64,000 nt of DNA from Hypomesus transpacificus (GCF_021917145.1 NC_061073.1:16743875-16807874); one strand, 5' to 3'; counted from the first letter of the stretch, positions 43,171 to 56,064 are shown. Made by a program: numbers and translations. The notes: generated by a model from the letters alone, not told the origin.

Positions 43171-46100
43171 AGAGGAGGGAACTCTATAAATATCCCGTCT
43201 GAGTCAGAGTCTGCTGACTCCAGCACCTGTCCCACGATGGTCTCCGGGCTGGAGGAGCCGCTGGGGGGGGGGGATGGACCCTTGCTTAGGTCAGAGAGCG
43301 TCATGGTGGCCTCTGCTCCATGCAGGGGGCCCGGGGAGTGGAGGGGGGGGAGGGAGGGGGACGGGAGTGGGGACTCCAGGGCTTCTCTGGCCCCTCCCTG
43401 CATGGTACCTGGAGAGTGGAGAGCAAGGCTTAGGTTGGTATGGCAGGATACATTCAGAAACCACGATACACACAGGAGCTTAGACACAGACCCTACCTGT
43501 GAAGTGGGCCCCCACACACAGCCTGTTGGCGGATGAGACAGACAGCTCAGTGCCAGAGGCCACGCCCTGATCCTCCAAACAAGATATCATGTCGCAGGCA
43601 GAGTGCCTGCGGATGCCACCGCTGCCCACAGAGCCTGTGTCCGGGTCGTACTCTGCCACCGGGGTCAAGAGCAGCGGGATGTTGTAGCTCTTGGAGCGGA
43701 CCACCGGGTTCTTACAGGGAGGCTCAGCAGGGGGGGGCCAGGACCACTGCAGACGCTTTTCTGAGACATATGGATGGAGACATTCATGAAGATGTACTGT
43801 AGATGTGTTGATGGTGATGTTGCAAAAGGTTCAGATAATGGAAGAAGAGAGACAGGCTGCATGTCCCACCTGCACACAGATGTTACCCAGCACACAGATC
43901 TTACCCAGCACACAGGAGCAGTGAGACACACTCCCATCTCCAGAGTAGAGGCCGTGGGTGCCCAGGTAAGGAGACACCACCTTCTGCACCAGAGCCTCCA
44001 GCCTCAGGTAGTCTTCACTGCCCCCCCGAGCCTCATGAACCCCCTGCAAACAGACAGACAGGAGCTTGACATGAAACAGATCAAATAAACATATAGTGTG
44101 GTATATACTGTGTGTATGTGTGCATTAGTGTACCTGTAGAACGAGGAGCATCTGAGTGATAGAGGGCGGTACGCGTGCACGCGGGCGAGACAGGGCATCA
44201 TCCAGCTTCACACTCAGGACGATGGTGTTCCTGAAGTGCAGCAGGGCAAGCTGCCTCACTGATGGCTCCTTACCCTGAAGGAAGAAAGACCATGACCAAG
44301 AACCATTAGACCAATCAGAGCAGACCCCACCAGGGGGCGGGGCTGCAGGCTGAGAGGGGACAGCTGGTACCTGGACCGGGTGAAAGATGGCCTGCAGCAT
44401 CGAAAGGACGTCACCAAAGAAGAAGTCCCACGTCTCCGCCAGCGAGTCCAGAAGCTTCTGACCTACAGATCGCCATGGGAACAAACCACAAGCCGCCCCA
44501 CAAGACTGGTGAAAAGACTGTAATCTGAGTTGAGGAAGATGCTTCAAAAGGGCAAAAACATGAACTGACAGATTCTCAAGATTCTGACTCATCATCAATG
44601 TGTATGCTGCATTGCTCGGTTCAATGGATCATGTTCAATCCTACCTTCATAGAAGCGGATCTTATCTCGCAGAATGACCATCCCCTTGGTCAGCAGCTGG
44701 TTCTGAGGAACACAGACGACAACAAGTAAACAACAAACTCTACTGAGGTAACAAGATTTAAACACCATTTCTAACAACATAGAGAAACATGAACTACAAA
44801 AACCACCGTTGACTTCGTGATTGAGTCCACAACGTGGCGACAGAATAATTGATTACCTGCAGGTATTCTGTAAAGAAAGACCCAAGCTCTGTCTTCAGAA
44901 GATGTCTGAGCAGAGAGAAACAGAAGGAGAAAGAGTCAGGCTTCTAGAGTCCACACCTCTTTATATATGTGTGTGTGTGCATGTATACATACAGTATATA
45001 TATATATATATGTATATATATGTATATGTATATATATATACTGTATGTATATATATATGTGAGTAGTATTTTCAGAGTAGTACTTAACAATTATACTAAA
45101 ATGGAGCTGATCGCTGTCTTCTATCTAACTCGTTTTACTGCTGAAATACTGTGTCGAATTTTGTGATTATAAGCAATAACAGCCAATTGAATAAACAGAA
45201 TAATATTCATTATATTAAGGCATATTATGGTTTCTACATACTGTGCTCACATTTATGGGAAGTTCACACTTGCTAAATGAAACCTGTAAGCGCATGTGTG
45301 TCGACTCAGGGGTGTGTCTTATTCAGCATGTGTTTACTGGACAGTCCTATAGGCTGACAGAGTAAGATATTAGTGTCTGGTCTACAGAGATAGTGAGGTT
45401 TCTAGCCAGATCACATGACTACCCCCCCCCCACACACACACACACAAACAGCTACATGTTATTGTTAACATAGCAATGTCATAATGCGGACATAAAGAAT
45501 AAAGAGATAACTATGTCAGCTGAACTCATATCATGGTTATTTATTAAATAAATAGTGTGTGTGTTGTGACTGACCTGACACCTTCGTTCAGGATGTAGAG
45601 TTCGTTGTCTGCGAGACCCTTCCTTTGGAAGACAGCTATGACCGCATTATGGATGCTGGCACACACACACACACACAAACAGGCAGCGAGTGTCACAGAA
45701 GGTTGTCCCCAGGATGATGGCTCTGTGACAGGGGGACAGGAGACAGCAGCAGTACCTGTTCCAGGTAGCGTTGGCTCCAGCTCTCTTCTGCTTGTCCCCC
45801 CGCTCCTCAGAGGAGCCCAGCTCACTGAGGCTGGGGGAGCTCATCAACTTCAGCCTGTGCAGGGTCCTCATAGCGAGGATGAGGGAGGCAGGGAGGGAGA
45901 GACAAGAAAGACAGAAGGTGGAATAGAAACACTAAGTACTGAGTACTAGGAAGATATTAGCCACAAGACAAACTGAGAAACAGGGAGAAAAGACTGAATC
46001 TGAAATGAAAGACGAGGGAGAAAGAGAGAGAGATTGACAGATGCTGTGTAGCGGCCAGAGAGACCAGGAAGAGACACCAGGAAGAGAGAAGAGGACTGTG

Positions 46101-47267
46101 AGAGCCAGGCGTGAATGATAGAGATTGAGAAAGGAAGAGAGTCAGGAGGGAGGAGCCCTGAGCGGGGGAGGCACTGGCTTGACCCAGCCGCTCAGAACTT
46201 ACAGGAGAAAACAATAGCTATCTACAGAGGTTTCTTCTGTACACATGAAACACATACCAGTACAATTCAGTCATTTACAAACACAAATCAATATGCACAC
46301 AGCAGATTAGTGCAAGTCTAGGGTTAGAGGCAGGGGATATGAGAAGGTTTGTGGGTTAGAGGTTGGGGCAATGTAGAGGTCTATTGATTAGAGGTAGGGG
46401 TGTGTGGAGGTTAGGGTTGGAGGCTGGATGTCATAGTGGTCTGTGAATTAGAGGTTGTGGTGGAGTGGGGATCACTGGACTAGAGGCTGGGGGTGTAGGT
46501 TTGTGGATTAGAGGTTGGTGTGAGGTTGCAGCAGGAAGCAACATAAACAGGAAGCAGACACACAATAAAGGGCAGATTCCTGCTCCTCCATTCAACACAG
46601 CTGGGGATGTTGGACAATATAAAAGACTGTTATAATACTTCTCTTATGTAGAAACAGCTTGACTAAGATAACCAGGACCAGTTAAGACTGACAAGGTTTC
46701 CCAGTTTAAATTCAGATCTAACCCGACTGAGAACAATCTGCTCCCACCAAGCCACCGAACAATGGACCCCTTGAACATTGCCTCCCACAAGCACACAAAT
46801 ACACACACGCATGGCAGATACACACACATTCTGGATGGCTACACACACACCCACACACACACACACCCTCTACTCTTTTCCTCTAGAATTCCACAACCAC
46901 CATAAAATGTCACACTCCCTAGTTTTTGATGACAAATACACATCAACAGTACATCACACTAAAACCCATATGTATGGTATTGGTTATTACACAAGAGATT
47001 CACCACACCTCCCTTTAGGACCCAGACCTGCTGACTAACAATGAGCATCAGATGAATGTATCTGACCCAGAGCAGATGCTGAGGATCAGAATGCTGTATA
47101 GCAGGGTTAGTCCTGGGCTGGGACCCTCACCTTCTGATTGGGTGGTCGTTGCTCTCCATGTCGGGGCTTGGGGGAGGGGCAGAGAAGGCGGTGAAGTTGA
47201 GTGACAGCGGGCGGGGGGAGGGGCGGGAGGGGCGGGAGGCGTGCCTCCGACGCAGACCGTCCAGCAT
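43164..47267 (-). CDS. prr5: Proline-rich protein 5 (PROTOR-1), mTORC2 subunit
   Basis: Coding exons on the minus strand: 45871-45756 (ATG at 45871), 45655-45575, 44905-44857, 44702-44645, 44462-44371, 44274-44134, 44043-43905, 43760-43497, 43408-43164; 1185 nt, 394 residues. The protein matches PRR5 from the start (MRTLHRLKLMSSPSLSELG) through NQLLTKGMVILRDKIRFYEG and KLLDSLAETWDFFFGDVL to RSKSYNIPLL and ESADSDSDGIFIEF. PRR5 binds RICTOR in mTORC2. An upstream exon (47267-47131, ATG-initiated, phase 2) can replace the first Met by splicing to 45866, giving a 438-residue form with a Pro/Arg-rich N-terminus. The usual C-terminal tail after GIFI-EF is lost and replaced by PPLL and a stop inside a purine repeat. 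Human PRR5 is on 22q13, unlike its neighbours here. Confidence 0.93.
43877..43918. repeat. Duplicated splice donor in PRR5
   Basis: On the minus strand GTGCTG|GGTAAGATCT is followed by GTGCTGGGTAACATCT and a third, diverged GTGCAGGTGGG. The first is the donor of the exon ending at 43905. Confidence 0.75.
44990..45060. repeat. (TA)n-rich microsatellite with inverted ends
   Basis: CATACAGTATATATAT at the left is mirrored by ATATATACTGTATG at the right, enclosing TATATG units. It could form a cruciform. It lies in a PRR5 intron. Confidence 0.9.
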
Positions 47268-48195
47268 CTATCAGAGGAGGGAGGGCAGAGCAACGTTCAT
47301 TATTAGGAGCAGCGACCCCTGACCCTTCGCCTAATGAGGGACTTCAGCACAGAGGCCATGCTCAAGTGCTCAGGGTCAACAGTCTCACACACAACAGCTG
47401 TTCCAGAGACCGTCTGTCTCTAGACAGCCTACTGTACACTTACCGTCTGTTAAAGAATTTCTACTCTATTTCAACATTGAAAGAAATGTTATGCAATGAA
47501 TTTACGAGAAATATGACAATCCCCAAACATACACATACACTCTGAAACACACACACACACACACATGTAGTAAGAGGCAGAAAGAGGAATAAAGAGATAC
47601 TGTGTGGAAACGTAAGAGGTTCTGTTTACGCGTCTGTAATACTGGCAGACATCTGGCATACCAATGCTGGGAAGTGTCCTGGCTGCAACATTACAAGAGT
47701 GCCACCTGGTGGACACCAGAGAAACAACAGTCTGGGTGCACAGTGACAGACAAAGAGGTGGCACACTGACAAAGGAAAAAACACCCTTGTTATAAAAAAT
47801 AGAGAGAGGGGACATTTTATACATCATTGGCGCTATACTACCTGCCCACCGTCTAATCTGCAGCCAAACTCCCAACCAGTGTCAGCCCATTTATGGGACT
47901 ACGCGGACCCAAATCTAGATTTCAGAGGCAGGAAATTTGAGTGTCATCATGTTTGAATGACACAAATAACTGGTCTTTGAAACCAAAAATAATCAAATGA
48001 AACGTACAAACTCCTCTTGTCTAAGGGGAAATCCCACTTCCTCAGTGTGTCTAGGTGAGAGTGAGGGGAATGAAGGAGCTGCACTAAACACATACAAGCA
48101 TGCCAGCGTCAGGATGCAGAACACGAGAATGAGGGGTTATTCTAGGTGAATGGTGTGAGTATGCCAGGTGTACCGTCTGCAGATCTGTCTGCAGT

Positions 48196-48229
48196 CTCTC
48201 TCTCTCTCTCTCTCTATCTGTTTCTCTAT

Positions 48230-48264
<35 letters not shown>
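48196..48264. repeat. Compound (CT)n/(CA)n microsatellite
   Basis: CT dinucleotides, a short break, then about 15 CA repeats. Confidence 0.97.
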
Positions 48265-48266
<2 letters not shown>

Positions 48267-50149
48267 TCTGCCCCACATGCCCCTCGTGCCCCCGCGCTGT
48301 CTGAGTATTCAGCTTTTGTCTAATTGTCTTACAGTATACAGATTCTTATATATCACACACTAAGAAATGTATTATAGCATCCTAATAGTACAATGTACGG
48401 TTTAAATTGAGATGCTTTAAGTAAGTATCGCCATTTAGGAATAGAACACGATGTCCACGTTAACCCAGGAGAGGAGTAGCCTTGGAAGAATACAGAGAAT
48501 AAGAAAAGGCACATGTTGGCCACAGGATGCATAGTACCTTATATAAACACTGCGACCGTATTGCGCAAACATAGCAGTTGGCTACGTCGCCCAACAGACA
48601 TAGCCTACACACAAGTTAGAAGCACATTGCTACCCGCGGTGTGCTAACCTACTCACCGTTTTCTCTCTTGTCGTGTTCTTTAGGGTGGAATTCAATTGTT
48701 ATCATCTATTGGTCATAGGCTACAGCCCACACGAATCCACGACCCATCTGGGGGAAAAACCTCAGTTTAAGTATCTCACTGCTGTAGTCCCAGTCCTTCC
48801 AGACACAGTTATGGGATGCGCAGCAAACTACCTATGGTTCCGTAGTCATTCTTGGAGCATGTATGCTCGCTCCCGTGTTGTTTTGAAGAGATGCTATCCA
48901 CACGCCTCGCGTGTTTGCGCCTCTGAGGATACGTGAACGCGCAATGTGCAGCAAGTCTACATTCGAAAATATACTGTAATATGTAGCATGTATGTAATAT
49001 CTAACTGGAATATGTTGTATTTTTTTCTGTTGGGCTGATAAGCGTACATTTAGGGACGAAGGGACGCGTCCCCCTGGTTTGAGATGGCTCTGAACCCCCC
49101 CTCCAATAAAAGCATGCAGATGATGTGGGCTGGCTGTGGCACTTTTATCATCCCCCCCACTTCTGAAGTGAAACGCTCCTGATTGGGCTATGAAGAACAC
49201 AGAAAAACACACATACACACAGGGCCGGCCCTGCACACACATTCGCATCTACATGCCAGCCTGGAGCATTTAGCAGCCACGATTTACATTTAGTTGCATT
49301 GCGACTTGGTCAAAAGCATTGCAATTTCAGACTCAGAGAGCTCTCCTTTCTTTGCAGCACGAGGCTCCACCCAGGCTAGGTACAGCGTCGAAGAGGGGTG
49401 GTCTAACTGAGAGATATTACAGCCGCAGGGTTCACATACATAATGAATTATATATAAAAAGCCAAGCCTGGCAGTGAAGAGTAGTGCTCTATATACAGCT
49501 CTGACCCCAATTTACCCAGTTTAAAAAGCGGCAGGGGGCCACTCTCTCCGCCATCTGTCGCGTCACGGTAGTCGCAGGCGGACACCGGATAGTCGATTTA
49601 TATACAAGGAATTGTATTTATTTATATTTAAATGATCATATGTGGTCAGAATCCCACGTTATGCGGCTTTATAGACCTGTTAGACTATATTTGAAGTGAT
49701 GGAAATAATAGTAGGCTATGATCATTAGCGGCCAACTACATCAATATTTACACTGGAATTTAACGAATGACTTCTTTAGAGGCCCGTTATCTGACATTGC
49801 AGCTGTCACGCACTGCAGTAAAAGCAATGCATATTTGAATTAATTAACCTACTTTCCAGTATCACAATTAACGAGCTATTAACCTGGGACCATCTACAGA
49901 CAGGTTCAGGCAGTAGCCTGAGCGCCTCTGGGCATGAGGGAACAGGTCTGGCAAGCCTGGAGCCGTGGCCTGGAGCCTCATCCTCCCAGCACCAAGGAAC
50001 TGAAGGAAGTCATACTACTGATCGGCAAGGGGGTACAGATTAGTACAGATGCACATGCGTACCTCCAGTCTTTCCTCAGCATAGAAAGGAAGCAAGCAAA
50101 TTTAAAATAGATCTAATCGGAATCGTTTTATAACGGGTTTTAGAGTCCT

Positions 50150-50480
50150 TGATCAGATCAGATTCAGCTTTAGTGTCATTACACAAGATGCATGAGTAAA
50201 CAGTTGTTACTATAATAAACAGTCAGTAGTGCAAATTGACATTCCAGTAGTGCAAATGACAAAGTGAAGGCAGATGTGAGGTAGGAGAGGAGAGTTAGCA
50301 GTATATGAGGGGAGCGGATCAATGGGGGTTCGAGTTCAGTAAAGAGGCAGTTTGGGGAAAAAACTGTTCTTTAGTCTGCTGGTCCTGGTCCGGAGGCACC
50401 TGAAACGCCTGCCGGAGGGCAGTAGAGAAAACAGTCTGTGGGCTGGGTGAGAGGAGTCCTTGAGGATTGATGGAGGATAA
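50150..50480. repeat. Interspersed repeat fragment, probably a fish LINE 3' region
   Basis: Segments such as GTGCAAATGACAAAGTGA, AAAAACTGTTCTTTAGTCTG and CGCCTGCCGGAGGGCAG are familiar from dispersed fish repeats. There is no open frame of note. Family uncertain. Confidence 0.5.
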
Positions 50481-50794
50481 TATATGACAAACCTGGCAAC
50501 CCAAACTCAAGCGACAAGCGCGAGTTTTTGAAAGACTGCTACTGGTAGCCTGACTAGCTGGTAAGCTATATTGCTGGCTAAAGCAACACAGTTTAAACGT
50601 GATAGTTATAAACAGTTTAACTTTCCTTTTCGTTATTTTGTATGACATGTATGTCATTGTAATGCATTAAAAAACAGAGTGGCTTTGCTAACTGGCAAGC
50701 TAACTAGGCTAGGCTAGCTATGCTACAATTCTGACTTTACTGTGTTGTTGCTGCACCTGGTTGTGGCGCCGAGGTCGCAGGTGGCCGTAAAAAC

Positions 50795-53700
50795 ATGCAC
50801 CATGACACGGAGGACCAGCGGGATGACCGGCCACCGAAAATCTTTGGACAGGTGGGTGGAGATGGGAGGGCTGCATGTTGACGTGGATGAAACGGTCTGT
50901 GTTTACGTGTCTTGGTTTACACGCCTCCTTTGTATGAGAGTGACACTGGTAGTATGTCTGTAAGCATTTACTCTATCTCACCCAAAAGCCTTAGAGAAGA
51001 TGAGGACAGGAAGTGAATCGTACAGATCAGACTTTTAACATAATTGCGGACGTGACGGCACCAAAACTAGGGTTGCCAACCGTCCCGAAATTGTCCGGGA
51101 CATCCCAAATTATGGGTGATTTTGATTTGTCCCGTATTCCAATCACAGCCTCGCCGGCCAATATTAGGCTGCTGTAAACATGCCAAAACTCACGCAAACG
51201 TTGCTTTGGAACACGGTTGTTGCTTGTTGGTGACAGTGGTTGGTTTAGGCCTAAAGCTTATCAGTGTCTGTGGTATATGGTTAGAGTCTAATGCTATTTC
51301 AAGAAAACAACATGACATTTGACAGAAACTTGTAATAATGTCCTTGACTATTACTATGAACAATACATCCAAGCAAGTACAGTAGGGGTTTGCCAACATT
51401 ACACTGAAATGAGTAAGTTTATGGTTTGGCTAATGAAACGATTTCCTTTATTGTTGGTCAGCTGTTGGTGCAGGCCCATAGAAAGTGTCCCTCATTTGGG
51501 GTTGAGGAAGTTGGCCACCCTAACCAAAACGAACCCACCATTGTGTCGGCAGATTAACTACACGGCAGAAGAGTACCAGGCGGTCCAGAATGCATTGCGA
51601 CAGAAGTTGGGACCAGAGTACATCAGTAGCAGAATGGCTGGAGGTGGCCAGAAGGTACCACATGCATGCACGCACGCACACACACCCTTGTTAATGTACA
51701 CTGTTAATCCGACTTGCTGCGTGTTGTGCATTCACAGGTGTGCTACATCGAGGGTCACCGTGTCATCAGCTTGGCCAATGAGATGTTTGGCTACAACGGC
51801 TGGTCTCACTCCATCTCCCAGCAGAACGTCGGTGAGAGAGCGAATCACACGTGATCACGTGCTAATCACACATTGTTCATTCTCAGGAGCTGCAGCTCCA
51901 GCCATGCCGAGTCCTTCTCAGTGATTGTCAGTGTTTCTTCCTGTAGACTTTGTGGATCTCATCAATGGGAAGTTCTATGTGGGAGTCAGCGCTTTTGTCA
52001 AAGTGCAACTAAAGGTCAGACTATACCTCAATCCATCAACATGCTGTTTTCTGGGTTATGATAGATAGATGGCAAAAGTACACACATCCTATACTCAAGT
52101 AGAAGTGAAGTGTGTCATCTCTGATCAATACAGACATGTAGGTAGCTACTTCCTCCCCTTGGGAAGATTGCTGGTGAGTGAGTCCTAGCGAGGGGTGGGT
52201 CACACACAGTAGCACTCAACAATAACCAGCCAATGACTACAGTTCACCAAAGGTTGAGGAAGCAATGTGACCAGTGTTCCTCTCATCAGGATGGTTCATT
52301 CCATGAAGATGTGGGCTACGGCGTGAGTGAGGGGCTCAAGTCCAAAGCCCTGTCCCTGGAGAAGGCCCGCAAGGAGGCGGTGACAGACGGCTTGAAGAGA
52401 GCTCTGAAGTACATCAGGAACACCTACACTGAGCGTTGCCTTAGGAACACCTATACTGAGCGTTGCCTTAGGAACACCTACACTGAGCGTTGCCTTAGGA
52501 ACACCTATACTGAGCGTTGCCTTAGGAACACCTACAATGAGCGTTGCCTTAGGAACACCTATACTGAGCGTAGCCTTAGGAACACCTACAATGAGCGTTG
52601 CCTTAGGAACACCTGCACTGAGCGTTGCCTTAGGAACACCTACACTGAGCGTTGCCTTAGGAACACCTGCACTGAGCGTTGCCTTAGGAACACCTATACT
52701 GAGCGTTGCCTTAGGAACACCTACACTGAGCGTTGCCTTAGGAACACCTATACTGAGCGTTGCCTTAGGAACACCTACAATGAGCGTTGCCTTAGGAACA
52801 CCTGCACTGAGCGTTGCCTTAGGAACACCTACACTGAGCGTTGCCTTAGGAACACCTGCACTGAGCGTTGCCTTAGGAACACCTGCACTGAGGGTTGCCT
52901 TAGGAACACCTACATTGACCGTTGCCTTAGGAACACCTGCACTGAGCGTTGCCTTAGGAACACCTATACTGAGCGTTGCCTTAGGAACACCTACAATGAG
53001 CGTTACCTTAGGAACACCTGCACTGAGTGTTGCCTTAGGAACACCTACACTGAGCGTTGCCTTAGGAACACCTGCACTGAGCGTTGCCTTAGGAACACCT
53101 GCACTGAGGGTTGCCTTAGGAACACCTGCACTGAGGGTTGCCTTAGGAACACCTACATTGACCGTTTCCTTAGGAACACCTACATTGACTGTTGCCTTAG
53201 GACACCTACACTGAGCATTGCCTTAGGAACACCTATACTGAGCATTGCCTTAGAAACACCTACACTGACCGTTGAAACTGTAAGTTTCCCAAAAAACTGA
53301 CAAACTTCTGTGCTCTGCAGGTGCTTTGGGAACGCCCTGGGGAACTGCATCCTGAATAAAGAATACCTCATAGCCATCAACAAAATTCCTAAACAGGTAC
53401 TGGCTTGTGTTCATGGTGTGGTTTACCATCGGTCCTGCAGTTAGGACAGTGTTCACTTGTCTCCTCTATCTCTCACACACAGCCGGCTCCTCCTGTGGAT
53501 CTGGCCCAGACAAAGTGCTCGGATGGTGAGCCGGCCGTGGAGAATGCCCGCTTCAGTAGCCTGGTGCGAGGCCAGGGGGCGGGAGGGACTGGGCAGGACA
53601 GGGCCCCTCTGGAGCAGGACAGGGCCCCTCTGGAGCAGGAGAGGGCCCAGCGCAGGGGAGGAGGCAGGGGGGTGACCTCAGTGTGCCACACCCCAAGCTT

Positions 53701-54882
53701 TGTCCCCGGAGTTGCAGTTCCTGTGGATCCGCCCTGCTCTGGCCCCAGGTACACCTCCACCACCTCCTGTCATGGCCTCAGTAGAAAAGTCCCTGGATGA
53801 ATGCAGTAAATGCTCCTAATCAGTATGACCCCTTCACCCCCATTCCTCAGACCAGCAGCACAATGCGTGGACTCTTCCCTCTCTGAAGGACACACTGACC
53901 CCAAACAGCTGAGGAAGCTCAAGCAGCAGCAACTCCAGCAGAAGTTCAGACAGCAGATGGAGGCCAAGAGACTTGACCAGGACCAGGGCCACACTGCCCC
54001 TAGTGGACTAGGAGAGTCCTGCAGCAGAGAGGAGCATCTGGCTGGTACAGTGCTTGACCAGCAGGGGGCTCCAGAGCAGCTGGTCCTGTAACCCTCTGCA
54101 GGGCGTCTGGGGCACAGCCACTGAGCAGTCTGAAACTAATATTCATTTTAAATTCTGCAATCCTTCATTCATACAGGGGGCTATACATTGGCCACCCTGT
54201 TTACAATCAAGTCAATGAAAATTCTACATAAATATCAAAGGTTTTATTTTTTTAAACCAGACCACCAGTTACAGGGAAGAGACCAGACCAAGACTAGACA
54301 GTCTAGAGGGTTACTGTACCTGTGTGTGGTCCCTGCTATCACACAGCATGAGGACAATCACACTGCCTCTTTATGTAGTGAACCCTTCTACCATGCTTGC
54401 TTCCCAGACGACCCGGAGCTGTGGGACTTCACCCTGGATGGAATTGAGGAGATGGAGGCCCCCCCCCACCCCTCCACGCCAAGTAACCACCGGATGCTGA
54501 CACGCAGTAAGACTCCTCAAAGAGGGCCCCTTCCCCCCCTCAGACCACAGGACCCCCCCTCACACAGGCGCCCCCCTCAGACCACAGGACCCCCCCTCAG
54601 ACCACAGGACCCCCCCTCACACAGTCGCCCGACCCAGTGCCACCCTTCCCACCAGCAGCAGCACTACCAGGGCAACAGAGCAGGTGACGGTAACAAGTCT
54701 GTTTACAACACCTGAGACAGTTCCCTGGCAACAGCTAATAGGTTTCCCCATTAATGTTGACATCAATACAAAGGTGAAAGCGTCTTGTCAGGTGACACCA
54801 GTGTTTCTGATTTGTGACAGGAGAACTGCATAGTCCACACAGACAAGGACAGAACATGAAGAAACGCAAACTGCACCCCTGA
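50795..54882 (+). CDS. rad52: RAD52 recombination mediator / single-strand annealing protein
   Basis: Ten exons: 50795-50851, 51553-51654, 51738-51831, 51947-52014, 52290-52408, 53321-53396, 53483-53748, 53851-54044, 54408-54683, 54821-54882; 1314 nt, 437 residues (human 418), all phases consistent. The N-terminal half is the conserved ring-forming DNA-binding domain: [52 protein letters not shown] and [20 protein letters not shown]. The C-terminal half is poorly conserved and partly repetitive ([18 protein letters not shown]). The basic tail NMKKRKLHP matches the human C-terminal nuclear signal region. RAD52 anneals RPA-coated single strands and loads RAD51. The fifth intron starts with an open-frame 27-bp minisatellite. 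It converges on WNK1, as in human 12p13. Confidence 0.95.
52417..53278. repeat. 27-bp minisatellite at a RAD52 splice donor
   Basis: About 32 copies of AGGAACACCTACACTGAGCG TTGCCTT begin eight bases after the donor at 52409. Units vary at a few positions (TACACT/TATACT/TGCACT/TACAAT). The RAD52 frame runs through the donor and the array without a stop until 53300. Confidence 0.95.
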
Positions 54883-55013
54883 CTACTTCAAAAATACATT
54901 TGATTTGCCTGTGTTGATTATACAAGTTTATCTCTTAAGTCTTAATGTTTATTTATATGGGTGTGCAAGACATGTATTGTTGCTACTAAATGTTTTACCA
55001 AAAATTGTAAGTC

Positions 55014-55019
55014 AATAAA
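55014..55019 (+). terminator. RAD52 polyadenylation signal
   Basis: AATAAA 132 bp after the RAD52 stop codon, just before the G-rich array. Confidence 0.7.
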
Positions 55020-55033
55020 TATTGCCTGTATTT

Positions 55034-55918
55034 TCTTTGCTGTATGACCTGGTGTAGGATGTCGGGGGGTCCAGGCAGCAGGATGACCTGGTGTAGGATG
55101 TTGGGGGGTCCAGGCAGCAGGATGACCTGGTGTAGGATGTTGGGGGGGTCCAGGCAGCAGGATGACCTGGTGTAGGATGTCGGGGGGTCCAGGCAGCAGG
55201 ATGACCTGGTGTAGGATGTTGGGGGGGGTCCAGGCAGCAGGATGACCTGGTGTAGGATGTTGGGGGGGTCCTGGCAGCAGGATGACCTGGTGTAGGATGT
55301 TGGGGGGTCCTGGCAGCAGGATGACCTGGTGTAGGATGTCGGGGGGTCCAGGCAGCAGGATGACCTGGTGTAGGATGTTGGGGGGGTCCAGGCAGCAGGA
55401 TGACCTGGTGTAGGATGTTGGGGGGGTCCAGGCAGCAGGATGACCTGGTGTAGGATGTTGGGGGGGTCCAGGCAGCAGGATGACCTGGTGTAGGATGTTG
55501 GGGGGGTCCTGGCAGCAGGATGACCTGGTGTAGGATGTTGGGGGGGTCCTGGCAGCAGGATGACCTGGTGTAGGATGTTGGGGGGGGGGGTCCTGGCAGC
55601 AGGATGACCTGGTGTAGGATGTTGGGGGGGTCCAGGCAGCAGGATGACCTGGTGTAGGATGTTGGGGGGTCCTGGCAGCAGGATGACCTGGTGTAGGATG
55701 TTGGGGGGGGTCCTGGCAGCAGGATGACCTGGTGTAGGATGTTGGGGGGGTCCAGGCAGCAGGATGACCTGGTGTAGGATGTTGGGGGGGTCCAGGCAGC
55801 AGGATGACCTGGTGTAGGATGTTGGGGGGGGTCCAGGCAGCAGGATGACCTGGTGTAGGATGTTGGGGGGGTCCAGGCAGCAGGATGACCTGGTGTAGGA
55901 TGTTGGGGGTCCAGGCAG
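55034..55918. repeat. About 40-bp G-rich minisatellite between RAD52 and WNK1
   Basis: About 22 copies of GGATGACCTGGTGTAGGATG T(T/C)-(G)n-TCC(A/T)GGCAGCA, where the G run varies from about 5 to 10. It starts directly after the RAD52 polyadenylation region. Open frames on the minus strand are by-products of the repeat. Confidence 0.96.
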
Positions 55919-56064
55919 CAGCATCATGGTGGGAGCTGCACACCACTTGGTTTCTAACTCCATGTTGTTGAACAGGGGTGGAGTTTCCAAACCCCAGGTG
56001 CTCAGATCAGCCAGACAGCAGGAGGAAAGGATGACAGAGGCTAGATAACATTTTCTATTTTATT

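Larger units (their letters stand above)
47268..50794. other. PRR5 upstream region and divergent spacer to RAD52
   Basis: No coding exon was recognised. It holds short CA and CT/CA microsatellites (about 47550, 48196-48264). Around 49530-49600 is a GC-rich patch with GCGTCACG (CRE-like) and, on the minus strand, CAGATGGCGGAGAG (YY1-like), a plausible promoter for a distal PRR5 first exon. A LINE-like fragment lies at 50150-50480. Confidence 0.5.

Noticed and set aside
52537-53214. 225-codon repeat protein (VALGTP) in the RAD52 intron
   Set aside because: Shadow frame of the 27-bp minisatellite, with no start context or flanking exons.
55034-55918. CRISPR-like regular repeat
   Set aside because: There are no unique spacers; units are contiguous and vary only in G-run length and single bases.
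54942-55990. Proline-rich frames over the G-rich array
   Set aside because: By-product of the 40-bp repeat; G-run length changes break frames between units.
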